Assembly: GCF_003996965.1 (NCBI RefSeq)
Contig: NZ_QWDM01000003.1
Span: forward strand, 1 to 64,000
Length of the DNA stretch: 64,000 nucleotides
DNA from: Flavobacterium cupreum
GTDB lineage: Bacteria > Bacteroidota > Bacteroidia > Flavobacteriales > Flavobacteriaceae
Reading direction: 5' to 3'
Shown piece after piece: positions 1-8,234 of this stretch. The notes below the pieces were generated by a model that was given only the letters and a program-made list of their open reading frames with translations, made no database searches and had not been told where the DNA came from. Position numbers and translations under genes: made by a program. Position 1 is the stretch's first letter, and each line of letters starts with the position of its first letter.

Positions 1-94
1 TGTACGTCACCGTTTTAATATCATTCTGGGTCATTGTCTGGCCAATGACCATAGCCGGAAATAAAACTAAAAGAAGTTTGCTGAAATTTTTCAT
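1..94 (-). CDS. N-terminal fragment of a secreted protein (cut by window edge)
   Basis: Reading leftward from the ATG at 94-92 gives 31 codons that run off the window. The first residues are MKNFSKLLLVLFPAMVIGQ. This is a lysine plus a hydrophobic core ending in a small-residue cleavage site before Gln, a typical Bacteroidota Sec signal peptide. Nothing of the mature protein beyond about 12 residues is visible, so no function can be given. An AT-rich leader precedes the start. Confidence 0.6.
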   Translation of the reverse strand, partial: MKNFSKLLLVLFPAMVIGQTMTQNDIKTVTY

Positions 95-596
95 GATTTA
101 TTGGTAATTGGCTTGTAGTGATGCTGGTTTTCGGAGGGTATAATTCCAGTTTCATAATCAAATTCGGTTTTAATTTATAATTGATCTTCCATTATCCATA
201 TGTACAAGAATGTATGAATAATTTACATTTTACAAATATAGAGAAAAATTTAAAAGTAGGAAATACTTTATAAAGTAAAAATAAATAATTGTAAATAGTA
301 AGAAAAATATTGTTTTTATGAAAAAATATTCTATATTTTTTCTCTTTATCAAAAAATAATTAATTGTAGTAAGTTATGGGAGAAAGTAAAAACAACACCA
401 TCACCATGGATTGCATGGAAAAACTCGCCGACGCAGTTCTGTATGGGAGTAACGGGATCAGTATAGGTAACGTGACGGAGAAATCACGTAAGAAAAACAA
501 ATGCCAAACTGGCAGAATTACCAATAAAAAGATATCCCTGTAAAGTAAAAACTGCTTCACAGGGATAAGTTGCAAACAATATAAAAAGTGAAATTC
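95..596. other. AT-rich gap without a convincing gene
   Basis: The gap separates two minus-strand genes. It holds a terminator-like hairpin near 533-567. It also holds a short plus-strand open frame at 376-543 (55 codons from an ATG), which has no recognisable motif and ends inside the hairpin. The antisense frame at 360-575 is hydrophobic but also runs through the hairpin. I do not support either as a gene. Confidence 0.5.
523..567 (-). terminator. Rho-independent terminator after the small XRE gene
   Basis: Arms TATCCCTGT (533-541) and ACAGGGATA (559-567) form a perfect 9-bp stem. Read on the minus strand, it is followed by a short T-rich run (ATCTTTTTATT). It lies about 30 bp downstream of the stop of the minus-strand gene ending at 597. 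Confidence 0.6.
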
Positions 597-830
597 TTAT
601 AAATTCTTAAAGAACTCACCTAATGATATTTTATGTATATCTAAAACTTTAATCAAAGTCTTTAATGTAATATTTTTTCCAGATTCAATACGCCAGTATT
701 GAACTCTGTTTAAATCATTTTCAAAAGCAAAAGTTTCATAACTCGTGTAACCTTTCGATAATCTAATTTCTTTTAGCTTTTGAGAAATCTGATTGATTTT
801 TATATCAATATTTTTATCTAAATCTTCCAT
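597..830 (-). CDS. Small XRE-family helix-turn-helix protein
   Basis: The 77-residue protein is a single Cro/C1-type helix-turn-helix domain. The recognisable core is LKEIRLSKGYTSYETFA, then an N-RVQYWRIESG segment and LIKVLDIHKISLGEFF, where the last helix packs in XRE domains. It is presumably a cytoplasmic DNA-binding regulator; its target is unknown. It is followed by its own terminator. It has the same orientation and architecture as the next upstream gene (858-1109), so the two may be diverged duplicates. No toxin partner is visible next to it. Confidence 0.75.
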   Translation of the reverse strand: MEDLDKNIDIKINQISQKLKEIRLSKGYTSYETFAFENDLNRVQYWRIESGKNITLKTLIKVLDIHKISLGEFFKNL

Positions 831-857
831 AGAGCGAAAATTCGAAACTTGGACAAT

Positions 858-1109
858 TTAAAGATTAAAAGAGTCGTCGTCAAAAAAATCCTTGAGCGTT
901 ATATTAACCATTTTGCAAAACTTTTGAATTGAATATACTGTAACTCCCCTAGCATTTTTTACACTTTCCCATCTATTAATTACTTGTCTGTCTATATGAT
1001 TTTTTTGGGCAAAATCAGTTTGAGAAAGTCCTGTTTTTAATCTTAAAGACTCAATTCTCTCTGCAATTTTTTTTTGTAGTATAATATCTTCCGTTGTCAA
1101 TTCTCCCAT
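858..1109 (-). CDS. XRE-family helix-turn-helix regulator
   Basis: From the ATG at 1109 the product is 83 residues and is one XRE domain: IAERIESLRLKTGLSQTDFA, then a DRQVINRWES recognition helix and a C-terminal ITLKDFF segment. The open frame extends to a GTG at 1229. I prefer 1109 because it gives a domain of normal size and because the extension runs across a promoter-like element for the divergent RadC gene (1151-1180). The protein may regulate that promoter or its own; this is inference from position. Its paralogue lies 27 bp downstream at 597-830. Confidence 0.75.
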   Translation of the reverse strand: MGELTTEDIILQKKIAERIESLRLKTGLSQTDFAQKNHIDRQVINRWESVKNARGVTVYSIQKFCKMVNITLKDFFDDDSFNL

Positions 1110-1150
1110 ACTGCAATTTTGATATTTTTTAATAATATTATGTAGTCCAC

Positions 1151-1180
1151 TTGGATTACAAATGATAATTTTTATCTTTG
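1151..1180 (+). promoter_or_regulatory. Bacteroidota-type promoter for the RadC-like gene
   Basis: TTG at 1151-1153 and TATCTTTG at 1173-1180 (consensus TAnnTTTG) are separated by 19 bp, the spacing expected for the Bacteroidota primary sigma factor. It lies about 80 bp before the ATG at 1259. It also lies just upstream of the divergent XRE gene, so that regulator could act here. Confidence 0.5.
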
Positions 1181-1258
1181 CCAAATACTTCTTTAAAGAA
1201 TGAAGATTATTAAGCAAAATATCAGTCACAAAAATAATAGCACCGAAAATTTCAACTC

Positions 1259-1729
1259 ATGAAAACCAAAAAAGAAAAACCAGACTGGAAAATCGCATCA
1301 GAAATAGAACTCATTTACAAAACCAAAGTAAAAGCTTCAGAACGCCCGCATATCACCTCTTCGGAAGCAGCGTATAAACTGGCCATACAAACCTGGAATC
1401 CGGGAAAAATAGAATTCTTCGAACAGTTTAAGATTCTGTTGCTCAACAAATCCAATAAAGTAATGGGCGTTTATGAAGTCTCTTCGGGAAGTACAACCGG
1501 AACCCGTGTTGACCTTCGGTTATTGTTTTCGGCGGCACTCAAAGCCAATGCTTCAGGGCTTATTATGATTCACAATCATCCATCGGGCAAAACGATCCCG
1601 TCACATAACGATACCCTGATTACCCGAAAAATCAAGGAAGCGGGTGCTATGCTCAATATCGAGGTGATAGACCATTTAATTATTAGCCCTGAAAATTATT
1701 ATTCGTTTGCAGATCACGGCAAACTTTAG
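1259..1729 (+). CDS. RadC-like JAB/MPN-domain protein
   Basis: The 156-residue product is a RadC-family JAB1/MPN fold. It carries the JAMM metal motif H105-x-H107-P-S-G followed by D118 (HNHPSG, then SHND) and the typical C-terminal VIDHLII strand. Full RadC proteins are about 220 residues with an N-terminal helix-hairpin-helix domain. That domain is missing here, which matches the short form often found on Bacteroidota integrative elements and genomic islands (known of the family). Its biochemical role is unsettled, though a metal-dependent hydrolase fold is clear. The gene is divergent from two XRE regulators. The ATG start at 1259 follows a good promoter. Confidence 0.85.
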   Translation: MKTKKEKPDWKIASEIELIYKTKVKASERPHITSSEAAYKLAIQTWNPGKIEFFEQFKILLLNKSNKVMGVYEVSSGSTTGTRVDLRLLFSAALKANASGLIMIHNHPSGKTIPSHNDTLITRKIKEAGAMLNIEVIDHLIISPENYYSFADHGKL

Positions 1730-1795
1730 TCTGTTAATTATTTTCAAATGGCTATCTTCCAATTTCCTCTCGCTGGCAAAAGGAATACTTGATGC

Positions 1796-1820
1796 GATTC
1801 CTTCGTTCCTCGGCATGACA
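1796..1820. repeat. Single REP-like half element
   Basis: The segment CTTCGTTCCTCGGCATGACA resembles the TTCG...CTC...TGACA intergenic repeats seen three times near 18.8-18.9 kb. It lies between two converging genes. Confidence 0.3.
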
Positions 1821-1843
1821 AATTAGGTACACGATAACTTATT

Positions 1844-3271
1844 TCAAATCTTTATCCGCTTCCAGTTCCCTCTTCTGTAAACAATCACACTCAAAACCGT
1901 AATAAGAGTTTCTGCCACCGGAATAGCGATAAAAACACCCAATGGTCCTAATTTGTAATAGTGAACCAAAAGATACGCAAACGGAATCTGGAAGATCCAG
2001 AAACCAAAAATATTTATCCACGTGGGGGTCCAGGTATCGCCTGCCCCATTGAACGTGTTGTTTAAAACCATTCCCAAACCATAAAAAATAAACCCGATAC
2101 TCATAATCTGCAGGGCATTGACAGCAATTTTTACAATTTCGGCATCGTTTGTAAAAAATGAAATCAGGTAATGGGCACTAAAAAAGCAAATGAGCATGAT
2201 AAAGCCCATAAAGAGCATGTTGTATTTGGCGGTTTTATAAACCGATTTTTCGGCCCGGTCTACTTTTTTGGCTCCGAGGTTCTGACCTACCAAAGTCGCG
2301 GCAGCATTACTGAGTCCCCAGGCGGGCAGGATAAAAAACATCATAATCCGGATCGCGGTCTGATAGCCCGACGAAGCATAATCGCCTCCAGTGGTGGCGA
2401 CAAGATTCGCCAGGAAAATCCAGCTGCACGAAGCGATTACATACTGCAAAACTCCGGGTGTGGCGAGTTTTATAATGGCCTGAATTAGTTTGAGATCCGG
2501 AATAAAATAGCTTCCTTTTATTTTTAAGATTCCTTTTCCGTAAAAGAGAAAATAACACTGATAGACCACTCCAATCGCTCTTCCGGCAGTGGTAGCAATG
2601 GCAGCGCCCATGATTCCCATGGACGGAATAAACCAAAAACCATTTATTAAGATAGGACAAAGAATGATATTCGAAATATTGGCAATCCATAAACTTTTCA
2701 TGGCAATGATGGCATTTCCGGCACCCCGGAAGATTCCATTAATCAGAAAAATCAGCATGACCACTACACTTCCGGCAATCATAATTCGGGTATAGATGGC
2801 ACCATAAACGATAGATGATGCCGAAGCGCCCATTAATTGCAGTATTTCTTTAGCATAAATAAAGCCCGGAATACTTATGAGTAAATTAATCAAGATGGCG
2901 ATTACAATAGCCTGAACTCCCGATTTTGCGGCTTCGGTGGCTTCTTTCTCCCCAATACGCCGGGCTACAATGGCAGTGGTGGCAATACTGATGCCTATGG
3001 CAATCGAATAAATAATGGCAAACAACGATTCGGTTAAACCCACAATCTGAATAGCGTGGTTGCTTTCTGCTAAATGTCCCACGAAATACAAATCGACCAA
3101 CGCAAATACCGATTCCATGACCATTTCCAATACCATAGGAACCGAAAGGATGATAATGGCTTTTTTAATGCTTCCGGACGTAAAATCAAACGATTCTGCC
3201 TTTTTCAAAACTTCAGAAAAACGATCCAACGTACCGCGAATTGACTTTACCGACCTTGTGAGATATAACAT
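1844..3271 (-). CDS. MATE-family efflux transporter
   Basis: The 475-residue protein has about 12 hydrophobic segments arranged as two similar halves. The first half begins with SVPMVLEMVMESVFALVDLY, the standard MATE opening with the LVDLYFVGHL motif. The second half contains an ATLVGQNLGA motif. These proteins export cationic drugs or small metabolites with a sodium or proton gradient. The gene lies just downstream of a siderophore operon in the same orientation, but a hairpin at 3300-3333 separates them. A role in siderophore export is therefore possible and unproven. The protein has full family length and no visible defect. Confidence 0.9.
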   Translation of the reverse strand: MLYLTRSVKSIRGTLDRFSEVLKKAESFDFTSGSIKKAIIILSVPMVLEMVMESVFALVDLYFVGHLAESNHAIQIVGLTESLFAIIYSIAIGISIATTAIVARRIGEKEATEAAKSGVQAIVIAILINLLISIPGFIYAKEILQLMGASASSIVYGAIYTRIMIAGSVVVMLIFLINGIFRGAGNAIIAMKSLWIANISNIILCPILINGFWFIPSMGIMGAAIATTAGRAIGVVYQCYFLFYGKGILKIKGSYFIPDLKLIQAIIKLATPGVLQYVIASCSWIFLANLVATTGGDYASSGYQTAIRIMMFFILPAWGLSNAAATLVGQNLGAKKVDRAEKSVYKTAKYNMLFMGFIMLICFFSAHYLISFFTNDAEIVKIAVNALQIMSIGFIFYGLGMVLNNTFNGAGDTWTPTWINIFGFWIFQIPFAYLLVHYYKLGPLGVFIAIPVAETLITVLSVIVYRRGNWKRIKI

Positions 3272-3293
3272 AATTCTTTTTTTAATTCTATAA

Positions 3294-3333
3294 AATACAG
3301 TTTTCTTCCCGGAGCTTAATCCGGAAAGAAAAC
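3294..3333 (-). terminator. Hairpin ending the siderophore operon
   Basis: GTTTTCTTCCCGGA (3300-3313) pairs with TCCGGAAAGAAAAC (3320-3333) with one mismatch. On the minus strand it lies 26 bp beyond the last siderophore gene and is followed by a moderately T-rich run. It separates the operon from the MATE gene. Confidence 0.55.
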
Positions 3334-3359
3334 CATTTAAAACAAACTTTTCAGCCCAG

Positions 3360-5165
3360 TTAAAATGCTGCCGAAAGTTTGTCTTTGGGTATGAATGCCG
3401 AAATCGGATTTTTTAATTTCCCCACAAACTGAAGACTTTCAATGGGCGAAGCCAGATCGAGCATTTGCTTGTTGTTTCGCAATTGCAGGCGGTTCAGGCA
3501 GCAGGAATCAAATTGGGAAACAAACAGATTGTTTTTTTTAAACTGTTCTTCCAGCTGCGGATGTGTCTCCTGGTATTCGTGGATACAAATCGCTACTTCT
3601 TCCCAAAAATCACTTTCAGGCAGTGTCCCCGATTCGGATAAAATAGCCGAAAGAAAACGGAAATAAAACTGAAAAACATCATTAAAAAGACACAAAATCT
3701 TTAGTGGTTCGTTCATGTCAATCTGAATGCGTTTTGCTTTTTCCGGCAGTTCCCTTTTGGTATTAAAAACCATTACTTCCTCGGTAATATCTTTCATGAT
3801 GGCCTTTACGGGAACATGGTTTTCAAACACCAGAATCAGGTTTTCGCCATGTGGCATAAAAACCATTTCATGTTCGTAAAAACAATGTAACAAAGGCGAA
3901 AGATATGCATTGAGATAACTTTTAATCCATGATTTTGGACTGATTCCGGATGCCTTAATCAATTCAGACACCAAAGAATTCCCGGCCTGATCGACATGCA
4001 GTAAGGCCGCCATAGTCATGATTTGCTGGCCTTTGGACAATTTAGGAATGGGGCTTTCGCGCCACAAAGCAGCCAGCATTTTGTTGTGCGGCAGACTTCG
4101 TCCGAGCGGTTCGTACAGAAAATTTCGGTAGCCAATGGTGGCCACTTCGCCTAATAAAGTAAATCCTTTTTGTTGCAGATAAGCATCGTTTTCTACCACA
4201 TCGGCAACCCATTCGGTAATGGTTGGCGTGCTTTCCATATAATACGGCGACAGACCGCGCATAAAGCCCATATTGATGACCGAAAGGGCGGTTTTGACAT
4301 AAAATTTCTCGGGCGAACTGGTATTAAAAAAAGTACGGATCGACTGCTGTGCCGAATACGTATCGTTTCCGTAACCGAGGCAAACCAGATGGCCTTCGGC
4401 AATATCGGGCGCAAAAATAAGCGCCAGTTTATTAAACCATTGCCACGGATGCACCGGAAAAAAGTAATATTCCTCGCTGTTTAACCCTTTCGATTGCATT
4501 ACATTTTCAAAAGAAGTAATGGTTTCCAATGGCAATTCCTGAGCCAGTACTTTTTTATAATTTAAAGTTTTAATTCCCGAGAAAGTGGCCCTGCTCCTGT
4601 GTCCGGCCAGCCATAACAACTGCATTGGCGCATTGGCTTCGGGTGAAAACTGCGCAAAATCATCAATATTGAAACCGTTTTTTCCGCTATTGGCCACAAA
4701 GCATGGGTGCCCTTCCGTCATCGCGTGTTCAATGACCTGATAGCCCTGATTTGCTAAGGCTTCAGACGAATATTTTTCATGGTCAATTTTATAAGCGGTG
4801 CTGTATAAGGTGCTGGTAATTTCTTCTAAATAGGTTGGCAAAAGCGTTTCGTCAATGCCTAAAACATCTTTAAATTCAATTAAAAATTCCAGTAAGCGCA
4901 ACGGCACTTCTTCTCCGTCTGCTGTTTTCTTTTGAATGGATTCAGCCGAAACCGACCAGTGGTTTAATGCCAGAACAGAAGCTTCAAAGGTATATTCGAA
5001 AGTCTTATCGGGCGAAAACAAACCATAGGTTTTTCCGTTTTTTAGTGTTGGAACAATGAGCAATTCGTGTGCAAATTCGCCTATCGTTTTCTTTAGCAAA
5101 AGTACATTGGCTTTGTCCCAGTTTTTTTTGGTGATATGTGCAATACTTTTAGTGGGTAGTTCCAT
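3360..5165 (-). CDS. NIS siderophore synthetase (IucA/IucC family), stand-alone copy
   Basis: The 601-residue protein has the IucA/IucC family signatures in order: an EGHPCFVANSGKNG nucleotide-binding segment, an AGHRSRATFSG segment, VHPWQWFN, the QQSIRTFFN loop, and MPHGENLILVFENH with VKAIMKDI. These enzymes adenylate a carboxylate and condense it with an amine or N-hydroxylamine in hydroxamate siderophores. It is the last gene of the operon, 12 bp after the preceding GNAT gene and in the same reading frame as that gene. Together the pair copies the layout of the fused enzyme at 5789-8218. It is probably a type C synthetase (oligomerising or macrocyclising), inferred from the cluster rather than from residues. 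Confidence 0.92.
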   Translation of the reverse strand: MELPTKSIAHITKKNWDKANVLLLKKTIGEFAHELLIVPTLKNGKTYGLFSPDKTFEYTFEASVLALNHWSVSAESIQKKTADGEEVPLRLLEFLIEFKDVLGIDETLLPTYLEEITSTLYSTAYKIDHEKYSSEALANQGYQVIEHAMTEGHPCFVANSGKNGFNIDDFAQFSPEANAPMQLLWLAGHRSRATFSGIKTLNYKKVLAQELPLETITSFENVMQSKGLNSEEYYFFPVHPWQWFNKLALIFAPDIAEGHLVCLGYGNDTYSAQQSIRTFFNTSSPEKFYVKTALSVINMGFMRGLSPYYMESTPTITEWVADVVENDAYLQQKGFTLLGEVATIGYRNFLYEPLGRSLPHNKMLAALWRESPIPKLSKGQQIMTMAALLHVDQAGNSLVSELIKASGISPKSWIKSYLNAYLSPLLHCFYEHEMVFMPHGENLILVFENHVPVKAIMKDITEEVMVFNTKRELPEKAKRIQIDMNEPLKILCLFNDVFQFYFRFLSAILSESGTLPESDFWEEVAICIHEYQETHPQLEEQFKKNNLFVSQFDSCCLNRLQLRNNKQMLDLASPIESLQFVGKLKNPISAFIPKDKLSAAF

Positions 5166-5177
5166 TTTCTTTTTTAT

Positions 5178-5777
5178 TTAAATCGACTGTAAAGCCTTGT
5201 AATAGTCTCCACGTGTGCAAAATTCGAGATGTGCTTGTTTGTGCGGAAGATCGAGCAAAGTCTGAAAAACAAATCCTGCTTTTTTATTCAGTAAATGAAT
5301 TTTATGATTACGGGCATCCGGTTCCACCACGACGCGCTGGTTGTTGGCATCACAAAAAATAAAATCAAGGATGACGGTAAAAATTGACCAGGTAAAATGG
5401 TTGATCGCTTTTTCGAAAGGCGCCACGAGAATGTGCATGCCCCTGTCGCCCTTTTCTACTTTGTAATAATCGCCGATACTGTCTTCTTCCGGATTATAAC
5501 ATTCTAACAGAAAAGAAACAGTACCATTGAAAATCCCCATATAAACATCGGTTTTTTCGAGAATTTTACGGTACGAATCGTATACTTCCTGTACCGAAAA
5601 TCCGTTCATGCCCCAGTACACTGCATACTCGCGATTAACCCAGTTGTGCAGCAGCGGAATATCGGCCTCCATATCTATCGAACGAAGCTCAAAAACACCT
5701 AAGCCCGGAATCGTTTTTACAAAAACAATATCGGTAACGGCTTTATTTTCAGGATGCGTTAATGTTGTATTAATCAT
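5178..5777 (-). CDS. GNAT acyltransferase for siderophore hydroxylamines, stand-alone copy
   Basis: The 199-residue protein resembles IucB/RhbD-type N-acyltransferases, which acylate N-hydroxylated diamines. Visible markers are LLHNWVNREYAVYWGM near residues 42-57, GMHILVAPFEKAI in the acyl-CoA-binding strand and VVVEPDARNHK near the end. It closely parallels the N-terminal domain of the fused enzyme at 5789-8218, where the same segments read IIHDWVNRDYAQYWGM and VEPDIRN. Its stop codon (TAA) is followed in the same frame by four codons and the ATG of the next gene. The acyl donor (acetyl-, succinyl- or other CoA) cannot be read from sequence. Confidence 0.88.
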   Translation of the reverse strand: MINTTLTHPENKAVTDIVFVKTIPGLGVFELRSIDMEADIPLLHNWVNREYAVYWGMNGFSVQEVYDSYRKILEKTDVYMGIFNGTVSFLLECYNPEEDSIGDYYKVEKGDRGMHILVAPFEKAINHFTWSIFTVILDFIFCDANNQRVVVEPDARNHKIHLLNKKAGFVFQTLLDLPHKQAHLEFCTRGDYYKALQSI

Positions 5778-5788
5778 CTGTTGCGGAA

Positions 5789-8218
5789 TTAAGCTGTTAT
5801 TTTTTTATACGGCGCGATCGGATTTTGCAGTTTTCCCTGAAATTGCAGCAAAGCCACCGGATCATCCAAATCGATCATGGTTTTATTGTTGTTCAGCTGC
5901 AGGCGGTTCAGGCAGGACAATTGAAATTCATCGGCAAACAAATCATATTGTTCGAATTTGGAAGCCAGATGCGGATTTGCTTCCTGATAATCCGAAATGC
6001 AATCGGCTACCAATTCCCAAAAACGTTTTTCGTCATAACCGTCGCTGCTCACTAAAATAGCCGACAGGAAACGGAAAAAACCGTCAAAAACATCTATAAA
6101 AACAGAAAGTAATTTGACCTCTTCCGGCACTTCTGCGTAGATTCTTTCAATATTTTTCGGAATCACAACATCCGGGTTCAGGATCACGGCCTCTTCGGTA
6201 ATATCTTTCATGAACGAACGCACCGGAACGTGATTTTCCAATCCTAAAATAAGATTTTCGCCATGCGGCATAAACACCAGATCGTATTGGTAAAAACAGT
6301 GCAATAAAGGGCTTAGATACACTTTGAAGTATTCAGTCAGCCAATTGTCTATGGACAGGCCGGATGCTTTTATAATTTCTGAAACCAATGCTTTTCCGTC
6401 TTTATCGAGGTGTAAAAAAGCGGCCATAGTCATCAGTTGTTCATCATTTTCGAGCTTGGCCACGGGGCTTTCCCTCCACAAGGAAGCAATCATTTTGTTG
6501 TACGGATTGTGTTTTCCGAATTCCTCAAAATACGGATTGATGTAACTTACCGAAGCCACTTCGCCCAACATCCCGAAGCCCACTTTTTGCAGGTATTCGT
6601 CCTTGCTTAATAACGCGTCCAGCCATTCGGCCATTTCAGGCGCGGTGCCCAGATAAAATATCGGTAAACCACGCATGAACCCCATGTTCAGGATTGAAAG
6701 TGAGGTTTTGGTATAGAATTTTTTAGGATTGCTTAAATTAAACAAAGTTCTTATCGACTGCTGTGCCTGATACAAATCCGGGCCATAACCTACACAAATC
6801 AGTTTTCCTTTGGCAATTTCGGGTGAAAATAAATTCGCCAGTTTATTGAACCATTGCCACGGGTGAACGGGAATAAAGTAATAGTCTTTTGGGTCTGCTC
6901 CTTTTTTCGCGATAATAGAATTGAAATGCGCCCGTGTTTCGGTTCCCAATTCCTGTTGAATCAGGGTTTCGTAATCTAGTTTTTTTGTCCCGGCATAAAC
7001 CGTTCTGTCACGGTGACCGGCCAGCCAGATCATTTTAAACGGATTTCCTGTTTCGGGTGCATAGGCTTTATAATCCATGCTGTTGTAACCGATACGCCCG
7101 TTATTGGCCACAAATCCGGGATGGCCTTCCATCATGGACTGTTCGATGGTCTGGAAATCTGAATTGGCCAGGGATTTGGAAGTGGAATTTTCCTTTAATA
7201 ATTTATAGGCGCTTCCGTATAAAGTGCTGATGATTTCTTCGATGTACGAAGGCAATAACTGCTCTGAAATACCTAAGTTGCTTTTGAATTCCTGAATAAA
7301 TTCGACGGCATCTAAAGCGGCTGTTGCTCCGTTTTGCGTTTTTGAAATAGATTGCAGTTCAATATTCAAATGGTTTAAGGCCAGCAATTGTGCCGTAAAA
7401 CGATACACGGTTTTGCCATTATCGGATACCAGCGCATACTGATTTCCCGCTTCATTACTTTCTTCCTGAATGGGCCTGATTAAAAACTCATGCGAAAACT
7501 CGCAAAGCGCTTTTTTAATCAAAAGCCTGTTGGCTTTTTCCCAAACTTCAGGCTGAATGTGCGCAATAGCATTTTCCGGAAATTCTATTTGATTTTCGTT
7601 ATTCATTTCAATATAATTGAGGTTAAATAAATTTGTTTTTTTGATGAACTGATCGCGGTTACAAAAAGCCAGCAGCGCTGTTTTATGCGGTAACTGCACG
7701 ACCTCTGAATCTACAAAACCAACCCTGTGGCAGATTTCGAACATTTTTTTGTTTCGAATATCGGGTTCTACCAGAATGCGCTGGACTTTCAGGTCACTGA
7801 AAATAAATTTCATGATTCCCGAGAAAATATGCCAGGTAAACTGCGGAATGTATTTCGTGCAGGGTGCCACAATTACGTGCATCCCACAATCGTAATCCTG
7901 AACCGGATGATAATTGCCGATAATGTCCAGTTTTGGATTGTAACGTTCCAGTAAAAAGGAAACTTCGCCATTGACCAGTCCGATAAAAATATCGGATTCA
8001 CTGCTTAGTTTTTCATATTCGGTACGGACTTCTTCCACCGATTTCCCCTGCATGCCCCAATATTGTGCGTAATCGCGATTGACCCAATCGTGAATAATTT
8101 CAGTATCAAAATCCAGCTGCAACGGACGAAAATCGATAGTGCCAAATTCCGGGATCGTAATTGTATAAATAGGATTCAACGATCCTTTTATCACCCGTTT
8201 TCCATTGTATAAATTCAT
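5789..8218 (-). CDS. Fused GNAT acyltransferase - NIS synthetase (BibC-like)
   Basis: The 809-residue protein has an N-terminal GNAT domain (about 1-190, with GMHVIVAP and VEPDIRN), a short linker (about 191-212) and a C-terminal IucA/IucC domain (about 213-809). The synthetase carries EGHPGFVANNGRIG, AGHRDRTVYAG, VHPWQWFN, QQSIRTLFN and MPHGENLIL. This order matches BibC, the bisucaberin multi-enzyme that acylates N-hydroxycadaverine and cyclodimerises the product (known of that family). An internal ATG at 7606, right at the domain junction, could also start a synthetase-only product of about 605 residues; this is untested. The next two genes repeat the module as separate proteins. Confidence 0.92.
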   Translation of the reverse strand: MNLYNGKRVIKGSLNPIYTITIPEFGTIDFRPLQLDFDTEIIHDWVNRDYAQYWGMQGKSVEEVRTEYEKLSSESDIFIGLVNGEVSFLLERYNPKLDIIGNYHPVQDYDCGMHVIVAPCTKYIPQFTWHIFSGIMKFIFSDLKVQRILVEPDIRNKKMFEICHRVGFVDSEVVQLPHKTALLAFCNRDQFIKKTNLFNLNYIEMNNENQIEFPENAIAHIQPEVWEKANRLLIKKALCEFSHEFLIRPIQEESNEAGNQYALVSDNGKTVYRFTAQLLALNHLNIELQSISKTQNGATAALDAVEFIQEFKSNLGISEQLLPSYIEEIISTLYGSAYKLLKENSTSKSLANSDFQTIEQSMMEGHPGFVANNGRIGYNSMDYKAYAPETGNPFKMIWLAGHRDRTVYAGTKKLDYETLIQQELGTETRAHFNSIIAKKGADPKDYYFIPVHPWQWFNKLANLFSPEIAKGKLICVGYGPDLYQAQQSIRTLFNLSNPKKFYTKTSLSILNMGFMRGLPIFYLGTAPEMAEWLDALLSKDEYLQKVGFGMLGEVASVSYINPYFEEFGKHNPYNKMIASLWRESPVAKLENDEQLMTMAAFLHLDKDGKALVSEIIKASGLSIDNWLTEYFKVYLSPLLHCFYQYDLVFMPHGENLILGLENHVPVRSFMKDITEEAVILNPDVVIPKNIERIYAEVPEEVKLLSVFIDVFDGFFRFLSAILVSSDGYDEKRFWELVADCISDYQEANPHLASKFEQYDLFADEFQLSCLNRLQLNNNKTMIDLDDPVALLQFQGKLQNPIAPYKKITA

Positions 8219-8234
8219 TTCTGTAGTCTTTTAA

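Noticed and set aside
360..575. 71-codon minus-strand frame, and a 55-codon plus-strand frame at 376-543
   Set aside because: No motif, no good promoter, and both run into the terminator hairpin at 533-567.
1110..1229. GTG-started N-terminal extension of the XRE gene
   Set aside because: It crosses a good promoter for the divergent RadC gene and adds residues with no conserved content.
1844..3271. MATE exporter as a seventh siderophore operon gene
   Set aside because: A hairpin at 3300-3333 and an 88-bp gap separate it, so I keep the link only as a possibility.
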